In this document: piece by piece, positions 58,882 to 64,000 of the stretch
Position numbering within the stretch: position 1 is the first letter of the stretch
Layout of the letters: every line of letters starts with the position of its first letter
Assembly: GCF_004217615.1 (NCBI RefSeq)
Contig: NZ_SHLD01000001.1
Coordinates: 7,006,001 to 7,070,000, forward strand
Origin: Micromonospora kangleipakensis
Lineage (GTDB): Bacteria; Actinomycetota; Actinomycetes; Mycobacteriales; Micromonosporaceae
Length of the DNA stretch: 64,000 nucleotides
Reading direction: 5' to 3'
Notes under the pieces: generated by a model
The model's input: the letters and a program-made list of their open reading frames with translations, nothing else
Database searches by the model: none
Told to the model about the DNA's origin: nothing
Made by a program: the position numbers and the translations under genes

Positions 58882-59988
58882 TCAGCCGCGCAACCGGCCG
58901 GCGACCGCCGCGATGTGCTCGTCGGACTCGGTCAGCGCCGCCCGGACGTGCCGGGAGCCGGCCGGGCCGTAGAAGACCCCGGCGGCGACCAGGATGCCCC
59001 GGCGGGCCAGCCAGTCGACGGTCTCCCAGCAGTCCTCGTCCCGGGTCATCCAGAGGTAGAGCCCGGCCTCGGAGTGCTCGACGGTGAAGCCGGCGTCGGT
59101 GAACGCGGCGCGCAGCTGCTCGCGGCGGGCCCGGTAGCGCTCCCGCTGGGCGTCGGCGTGCGCCTGGTCGCCGAGCGCGGCCACCATCGCGGCCTGCACC
59201 GGGGCGGGCACGATCATGCCGGCGTGCTTACGGATCTTGAGCAGCTCGGCCACCAGCGTCGGGTCGCCAGCGACGAAGCCGGCCCGGTAGCCGGCGAGGT
59301 TGGAGCGCTTGGAGAGCGAGTGGACCGCCAGCACGCCGTCGTACGACCCGCCGCAGACGTCGGGCGAGAGGATCGAGACGGGCTCGGCGTCCCAGCCCAG
59401 CGGCAGGTAACACTCGTCGCTGGCGACCACCGCGCCGCGCTCGCGGGCCCAGTCCACCACCTTGCGCAGATGGGCGGCGGGCAGCACCCGCCCGGTCGGG
59501 TTCCCGGGTGAGTTGACCCAGACCAGGCGTACCCGGGGGGTGGGACCGACCGCGGTCAGCGAGTCGGTGCGGACGGTGGTGGCGCCGACCAGCCGCGCCC
59601 CGTCCTCGTACGTCGGGTAGGCGACGGACGGCACCACGACCACGTCGCCGGGGCCGACGCCGAGCAGCGTGGGCAGCCAGGCGACCAGCTCCTTGGAGCC
59701 GATCGTCGGCAGCACGCCGAGCCCGTCGACGCCGGCGCCGCAGGCCCGGGCGACCCAGGCCGCGATGGCGTCCCGCAGCGCGGGGGTGCCGGCGGTCAGC
59801 GGGTAGCCCGGGGCGTCCGACGCGTCGGCGAGCGCCTGCCGGATCACCGTGGGCACCGGGTCGACCGGCGTGCCCATGGAGAGGTTGATCAGACCGTCCG
59901 GGTGCGCCGCGGCCGTCGCGCCCGCGGCGTCCAGGGTGTCCCAGGTGAAGTCGGGCAGTCGCGACGAGACCGGCGCGGGCCGGTTCAG
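58882..59988 (-). CDS. dapC: Succinyldiaminopimelate aminotransferase, probable CTG start
   Basis: A 368-residue class I aminotransferase; the PLP lysine is in SLSKRSN (Lys about 227), with NSPGNPTGR and SDECY motifs. It makes N-succinyl-LL-diaminopimelate precursor using glutamate; order fdxA-dapC is usual in actinomycetes. The frame has no ATG or GTG near the family N-terminus. CTG 59988 overlaps the ferredoxin stop as CTGA, with GAGAGGG 4 bases upstream, exactly like an ATGA coupling, so CTG is taken as the start. Confidence 0.88.
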   Translation of the reverse strand: MNRPAPVSSRLPDFTWDTLDAAGATAAAHPDGLINLSMGTPVDPVPTVIRQALADASDAPGYPLTAGTPALRDAIAAWVARACGAGVDGLGVLPTIGSKELVAWLPTLLGVGPGDVVVVPSVAYPTYEDGARLVGATTVRTDSLTAVGPTPRVRLVWVNSPGNPTGRVLPAAHLRKVVDWARERGAVVASDECYLPLGWDAEPVSILSPDVCGGSYDGVLAVHSLSKRSNLAGYRAGFVAGDPTLVAELLKIRKHAGMIVPAPVQAAMVAALGDQAHADAQRERYRARREQLRAAFTDAGFTVEHSEAGLYLWMTRDEDCWETVDWLARRGILVAAGVFYGPAGSRHVRAALTESDEHIAAVAGRLRG

Positions 59989-60311
59989 TGGCCCTCTCCG
60001 CGCGGCGGCTGGGCGGCGACGAACGTCGCGTCCTTCTCCACCTTGCCGATCTTGGAGGCGCCGCCGGGCGAGCCCAGGTCCTCGAAGAACTCGTAGTTCG
60101 CCCCGGTGTAGTCCTTCCACTGCTCCGGGACGTCGTCCTCGTAGAAGATCGCTTCGACCGGGCAGACCGGCTCACAGGCACCACAGTCGACGCACTCGTC
60201 GGGGTGGATGTAGAGCATCCGATTGCCCTCGTAGATGCAGTCGACCGGGCACTCCTCGATGCAGGCCTTGTCGAGCACATCGACGCACGGCTCGGCGATG
60301 ATGTAGGTCAC
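59985..60311 (-). CDS. fdxA: Seven-iron ferredoxin
   Basis: A 108-residue ferredoxin. Cysteines 9, 17 and 50 fit a 3Fe-4S cluster and 21, 40, 43, 46 a 4Fe-4S cluster; an extra Cys 25 is present. The C-terminal extension is that of actinobacterial FdxA. GGAGGAG lies 7 bases before GTG 60311. Overlaps dapC by four bases. Confidence 0.93.
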   Translation of the reverse strand: MTYIIAEPCVDVLDKACIEECPVDCIYEGNRMLYIHPDECVDCGACEPVCPVEAIFYEDDVPEQWKDYTGANYEFFEDLGSPGGASKIGKVEKDATFVAAQPPRGEGH

Positions 60312-60578
60312 CGGTCTTCTCCTCCGCAAGACTCGCCGCGATCACCCGCGACGATAAGAGCCTAGTATCTCGGCGGCAGCATTCTGTCGTCCCCCCGGCC
60401 TACCATGGCGGCGCCCCGAGCCAACGAGTGCGGTTTGCCGTCCGATGACTGACCCGCCTGTTGCCGAACGAGGGGGCAGGACGTTCTCGACAGAGCGCCG
60501 GCATCGATCGGCTCGCTGCGGCTGGCCGCCGGCCCTCATGCGGCCGGCCATCCGCCTGGCGGAGGTAGTCGGACCGGC

Positions 60579-61160
60579 ATGAGGACGATGCAGGCATATC
60601 GGTTCGCCTTGCTCTCACGCCAGCCAGGAACGGGCGGTGCTCTCCCATGCGGGGGCGGCCGGATGGCCTTCAACGACCTGCGCCGTGACAACTTGCACAA
60701 AATTTCCACCCGCCTGACCCGTGAGTTCGGCACGATCGTGATCGAAGATCTGAACGTGACCGGAATGCTGCGCAACCGCCACTTGGCCAGGCACATTGGT
60801 GACGCCGCGTTCAGTGAGTTGCGGGCCGATCGGTGGTACCCCTCCTCGAAGACCTGCTCGGCCTGCGGCGCGGTGAAAGCCAAGCTCGCCCTGTCCGAGC
60901 GCAACTACATCTGCACATCGTGCGGTCTGATTTTGGATCGGGACCTCAATGCCGCACGGAATCTCGCCGCCCTCGCGGTTGGTGTCAGTGACGCCCGGAG
61001 TGGCCGGGAGTCGTCAAACGGACGTGGAGCCGACCGTAAGACCCGCTGCAGCGGTCCGGTGGCTGTGAAGCGCCAACCCGGCACCGCCGCGGCGGGTCAG
61101 ACCGGGACCGTCCCACCGCAAGGCGGGACTCCTGTCGGTGCACCTCTGAGCGAACACTGA
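60579..61160 (+). pseudogene. TnpB (IS200/IS605-type OrfB) remnant with two in-frame deletions
   Basis: A 193-residue frame. It starts like TnpB (MQAYRFAL), then jumps at about residue 30 into HKISTRLTREFGTIVIEDLNVTGM (RuvC II region with Glu) and at about residue 85 from FSELR directly to ADRWYPSSKTCSACG (zinc finger) and ends with DRDLNAARNLA (RuvC III Asp). The regions missing include most of the N-terminal and the first RuvC Asp, so nuclease activity is not expected. Two clean in-frame deletions are unusual for decay. The 60 residues after NLAAL are non-conserved. Inserted between fdxA and the GNAT gene; no TnpA seen. Confidence 0.7.
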
Positions 61161-61175
61161 CGGGAACGGTGAATC

Positions 61176-62135
61176 GTGCTCCGCAAGCAGGACGTGGGAC
61201 ACCGGATCGTGGTCCGCCGGATTGTGGGGATTCGCGAAGGCCGGCCGCTCTTCTCGGACGCCCTCGGAGAGCTGGTCGAGCTGAGCGAGACCCACATCAC
61301 GCTGGCGACCACCCAGGGCCGGCTGCGGGTCCCGGTCGGCGAGGTGCACCGGGCCAAGCGGGTGCCGCCGGCCCGCCGGCCGACCGCCACCGCCGTGATG
61401 GGCCTGGAGCTGGCAGCCGACGAGGCGTGGCCCGCCCCGGTCCGCGGTCGGCTCGGCGACTGGCTGCTGCGCAGCGCCGCCGGCTGGACCGGCCGGGCGA
61501 ACTCGGCGCTCCCGGTCGGCGACCCGGACCGCCCGCTCCCGGCCGCCCTGGACGCCGTGGAGCGCTGGTACGCCGACCACGGCCAGCCGGCCATGGTCAA
61601 CACCCCGCTGCCGCTGGCCGCGCCGGTCGGTGCCGAGCTGGACGCGCGCGGCTGGGGCGCCCGGCCGCCGGTGCTGGTGCAGACCGTCGCGCTCGCCGCG
61701 CTGCCGGCGGCCGCGCCGGCCCGCGCCAGCCTGCCGCCGGTCGAGCTGGCGGCCGCGCCGTCGGACGACTGGCTGGCCGTCGCCGCCGGCCGCAAGGGCG
61801 GCCTGCCGGACGCCGCCCGGCACGTGCTCACCGCCGTGCACCGGGTCCGCTTCGCCCAGGTGTACGCCGACGGCCGGCTCGTAGCCGTCGGCCGGGGCAC
61901 GGTCACCGGGCAGGGGCGCTGGCTCGGCCTGACCCTGATCGAGGTGCTGCCCGAGGCGCGCCGGCAGGGGCTGGCCGGCCGGGTGATCCGGTCCCTGGTC
62001 GACTGGGGCACGGCGGAGGGGGCGAGCCACGCCTTCCTCCAGGTCGAGCAGCGCAACACCCCGGCGGTGGCCCTCTACCGGGGGTTGGGCTTCACCACCC
62101 ACCACACCTACCTGACCCGGGTCGCCCCGCGCTGA
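61176..62135 (+). CDS. GNAT-family acetyltransferase with N-terminal regulatory domain
   Basis: A 319-residue protein. Residues 1-65 form a small beta-rich domain (RIVVRRIVG, GELVELSETHITLATTQGRLRVP) found before GNAT domains in actinomycetes. Residues 165-315 are a GNAT fold with acetyl-CoA motif LPEARRQGLAGRVI and QVEQRNTPAVALYRGLGF. Substrate unknown. GTG 61176 has GGGAAC upstream. In related genomes it lies close to fdxA, so the TnpB remnant split an older pair. Confidence 0.85.
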   Translation: MLRKQDVGHRIVVRRIVGIREGRPLFSDALGELVELSETHITLATTQGRLRVPVGEVHRAKRVPPARRPTATAVMGLELAADEAWPAPVRGRLGDWLLRSAAGWTGRANSALPVGDPDRPLPAALDAVERWYADHGQPAMVNTPLPLAAPVGAELDARGWGARPPVLVQTVALAALPAAAPARASLPPVELAAAPSDDWLAVAAGRKGGLPDAARHVLTAVHRVRFAQVYADGRLVAVGRGTVTGQGRWLGLTLIEVLPEARRQGLAGRVIRSLVDWGTAEGASHAFLQVEQRNTPAVALYRGLGFTTHHTYLTRVAPR

Positions 62136-62169
62136 CCGGGCACCCGGGTCAGGGGTGGGCCCGGTCAGC
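62131..62169. terminator. Bidirectional hairpin overlapping two convergent stops
   Basis: GCTGACCGGGC (62131-62141) pairs perfectly with GCCCGGTCAGC (62159-62169). The stop codons of the GNAT gene (62133-62135) and of the opposing membrane protein gene (62165-62167) both lie inside the arms. Confidence 0.7.
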
Positions 62170-62629
62170 GGCGGACGACCCGGCGGGGCTTGGCGGCCTT
62201 GAGCTGGGCGTACCGCTTGAGTTGCTGGGAGCGGTGGTCCAGGCCGAGCGCGGTGAGGATCAGGTAGCCGACCAGCACGCCCGCAGCCGTGGCGGCCAGG
62301 TAGAGCCAGATCTGGGCGAAGAAGAGCCCGGCGCCACCGCCGAACGGGTTCTCGCCGACCAGCAGCGGGGCCACGAAGACCGTCAGCGTCAGCGCCACGC
62401 CCACCGCGGCGGCGAGGTCGCCGGCCCAGCGGGCCACCGGACGGTCACGCCCCCAGCGGAACGCCACCGCCGCGAGGATCAGCCCGATCACCACGAACAT
62501 CACCAGGGACACCCGGTCGGCGGCGGTGTCGTCGCCGTCGAAACCGAACCTGATCACCAGCCGGGCCAGCACGTTGACCGCGAACAGCGCCATCGCGAGC
62601 AGACCGACCGCGCGCCATCGCTGCAACAT
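62165..62629 (-). CDS. Four-TM membrane protein
   Basis: A 154-residue protein with four hydrophobic segments (around 10-28, 42-58, 75-93, 105-128) and a basic C-terminal tail (KAAKPRRVVRR). GGAGGT lies 5 bases before ATG 62629, which fixes the start. No family named with confidence. On the same strand as the mshB operon, 79 bases downstream. Confidence 0.65.
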   Translation of the reverse strand: MLQRWRAVGLLAMALFAVNVLARLVIRFGFDGDDTAADRVSLVMFVVIGLILAAVAFRWGRDRPVARWAGDLAAAVGVALTLTVFVAPLLVGENPFGGGAGLFFAQIWLYLAATAAGVLVGYLILTALGLDHRSQQLKRYAQLKAAKPRRVVRR

Positions 62630-62708
62630 CGCACACCTCCGCCGTACCGCCCGCCGGACGGCGGGACTTCTGGCAGGAATATCTACCATTGCAACCTGTG
62701 TGCCGTCA

Positions 62709-63164
62709 TCACCCGTCGTGGCGGGCGGGCGGCGCGAGGATCTGCCGGAAACCCATCACCGCGAACGTCATCGCCCCGGCGACGATCATCGCCAGCCCCA
62801 CCCAGTTGTCGCCGGAGACGAGCAGGTCCCCCTCGGTGGTCCGGACCGAGGCCACCGCCATCAGCGCGAACCACGGCAGGGCGGGCAGCACGACCGCCCA
62901 CCGGGCGCCGACCGCCTCGTGGGCGAACCAGCTCAGCGCGATGCCGGCGCCGATCGCCACCAGCGCCGACACGCCGATCAGCTGACCGCCCACCCGCACG
63001 GTGGCCAGCAACAGCTCCAGCACCGCCGAGAGCACCCCGGCGAGCATGGCGATCACGCCGCCGGCGACCCGCAGCGCGAGGTCGAGCGCCGGCCGCGGGC
63101 GCGCGGGCGGCGCGGCGGGCTCCTGCTCCGGTACGACCGACATCGGCGCGGTCGGCAGGGTCAC
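62709..63164 (-). CDS. Small multi-TM protein downstream of mshB
   Basis: A 151-residue protein: proline-rich N-terminal 25 residues ([12 protein letters not shown]), then four membrane segments. GTG 63164 overlaps the mshB stop (GTGA), so they are one operon. Similar small membrane proteins often follow mshB in Micromonosporaceae as far as I recall; function unknown. Confidence 0.65.
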   Translation of the reverse strand: MTLPTAPMSVVPEQEPAAPPARPRPALDLALRVAGGVIAMLAGVLSAVLELLLATVRVGGQLIGVSALVAIGAGIALSWFAHEAVGARWAVVLPALPWFALMAVASVRTTEGDLLVSGDNWVGLAMIVAGAMTFAVMGFRQILAPPARHDG

Positions 63165-64000
63165 CGGAGGCCGGCCGCCGCGACCGGGGACCGGTCCGGC
63201 CCGTCCACCGGCAGGCCGGCGAAGAGGTCGTCCTCCCAGCCGTACGGGCCGTTGCCCGGGCCCTTCTCGCCGACTGCGAGGGTGAAGTACTCCACGCCCA
63301 TGAACTCGGCGCCGAAGTTGCCGGCGATGGAGTAGAGCCAGGAGGTGGCCGGGATCTGGGTGGCGTGCGCCCGCATCGCCGCCTCCTTGGCGGCGTGCTG
63401 CTCGGTGGCGTCCATCCGCGCGGCGATCTCCGGGTCGGGCGTGCCGAAGGGCAGCTCGTCGGCGCTGTCGATGCCGGCGAAGGGATTGTCCGAGGCCTCC
63501 ACGAAGTGGTCCAGGCCGGCCTCCAGCACGCTGCGCGGCAGGGCCGTCCAGTAGACCTTCGCCGGGGCGATCCCCTCGGCGGCGGCCAGCTCGACGGCCC
63601 GCATCGCGACCCGGTGCGCCTGGATGTGGTCCGGGTGCCCGTAGAAGCCGTTCGGGTCGTACGTGATCATGACCTGCGGGCGGACCTCCCGCATGATCTC
63701 CACCAGGTGCCCGGCGGCCTCGTCGAGGTCGGCCTGCCAGAAGGCGCGGGGGTGCTCGTTGGTGGCGAGCCCCATCATCCCGGAGTCGCGGTAGCGGCCC
63801 GCGCCGCCGAGGAAGCGGTGGTCGGTGACGCCGAGCGCGGCGCACGCGGCGGCGAGCTCGCCGATCCGGTACCCGCCGAGCTGGTCGGCCTCGGCCGCGG
63901 CGAGCTGCGCCAGCTCCGGCACGTGGATCTCGCCCTCCTCGCCCAGGGTGCAGGTCACCAGCGTGACGTGGGCGCCGGTCGCGGCGTAGTGGGCCATGGT
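63161..64000 (-). CDS. mshB: Mycothiol deacetylase MshB, 5' end outside the window
   Basis: 280 residues of a PIG-L/LmbE-type zinc deacetylase. The N-terminal HPDDE motif lies beyond the right edge; the visible part has [26 protein letters not shown] (second metal site and catalytic region) and LPFGTPD. MshB removes acetyl from GlcNAc-inositol in mycothiol synthesis. Its stop overlaps the downstream membrane protein start by four bases. Confidence 0.92.
   Translation of the reverse strand, partial: TMAHYAATGAHVTLVTCTLGEEGEIHVPELAQLAAAEADQLGGYRIGELAAACAALGVTDHRFLGGAGRYRDSGMMGLATNEHPRAFWQADLDEAAGHLVEIMREVRPQVMITYDPNGFYGHPDHIQAHRVAMRAVELAAAEGIAPAKVYWTALPRSVLEAGLDHFVEASDNPFAGIDSADELPFGTPDPEIAARMDATEQHAAKEAAMRAHATQIPATSWLYSIAGNFGAEFMGVEYFTLAVGEKGPGNGPYGWEDDLFAGLPVDGPDRSPVAAAGLR

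Noticed and set aside
60412..60578. Left end of an IS200/IS605-type element with a hairpin recognised by TnpA
   Set aside because: No convincing subterminal hairpin or TnpA gene was seen, so element borders cannot be given.
1..64000. CRISPR array, prophage or large biosynthetic gene cluster
   Set aside because: No regularly spaced direct repeats, phage structural genes, or PKS/NRPS-type modules were seen anywhere in the window.

Overview
The window is high-GC actinobacterial chromosome, most like Micromonospora or a close relative (Micromonosporaceae). This is inferred from GC-rich third codon positions, frequent GTG starts, a WhiB regulator, mycothiol biosynthesis (mshB), a mycoredoxin, the AdnAB helicase-nuclease, and protein families common in actinomycetes (DUF5709, DUF5679, DUF397, UPF0182). 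It is mostly core housekeeping sequence. There is no prophage, CRISPR array or large biosynthetic cluster; the mobile and degenerate material is small.

Layout. 1-4.5 kb: end of aroA, then rsgA, hisN, a multi-TM protein and a convergent GT4 glycosyltransferase. 4.7-9.6 kb: a dehydrogenase, a STAS-ATPase fusion, a DUF5709 protein behind a SigB-like promoter, a NarL-type two-component pair and a stand-alone RsbW-like ATPase. 9.6-14.4 kb: a second-type PRPP synthetase, glpK, purC and an orphan solute-binding lipoprotein. 14.5-17.5 kb: an ArsR-MFS pair, two tandem initiator tRNA genes and a broken sigma factor. 17.6-31.7 kb: a block that, from memory, resembles the Mycobacterium tuberculosis Rv3193c-Rv3202c neighbourhood (UPF0182, PDZ/Lon-like protease, zincin_2 protein, ThiF-like protein, ABC1 kinase, whiB7, uvrD2, mycoredoxin). 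It resumes at 34.9 kb (nudC) and 44.4-51.7 kb (adnB, adnA). Between these lie an MFS pseudogene, a WhiJ-like regulator with a DUF397 partner, an M16 peptidase pair, a sulfonate-type ABC operon with an Rrf2 regulator, a DEAD-box helicase and a cold-shock protein. 51.8-64 kb: two LOG-family genes, dapE and dapD back to back, tyrA, dapC, fdxA, a shrunken TnpB, a GNAT protein and the 3' part of mshB.

The most notable regulatory structure is the whiB7 leader (28687-29207). It has a promoter with an AT-rich block beside the -35, an 86-codon upstream reading frame with a strong ribosome binding site, and two mutually exclusive hairpins, the second a terminator with a seven-T tail. This is the layout of antibiotic-inducible ribosome-mediated attenuation. 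Other unusual points are a symmetric 24-bp divergent dapE/dapD start region that looks leaderless on both sides, 61-bp palindromic intergenic elements present twice (plus a related 57-bp one), a second short repeat that supplies both the stop codon of one gene and the RBS of the next at two operon junctions, and two genes whose best start is CTG (rsgA, dapC).

The genes connect functionally in several places: aromatic and lysine/diaminopimelate synthesis (aroA, tyrA, dapC/D/E), mycothiol redox (mshB, mycoredoxin), DNA repair (uvrD2, adnAB), stress and antibiotic response (whiB7, csp, anti-sigma-like ATPases) and sulfur uptake. Start sites were chosen by eye from ribosome binding sites, overlaps and family alignment by memory.
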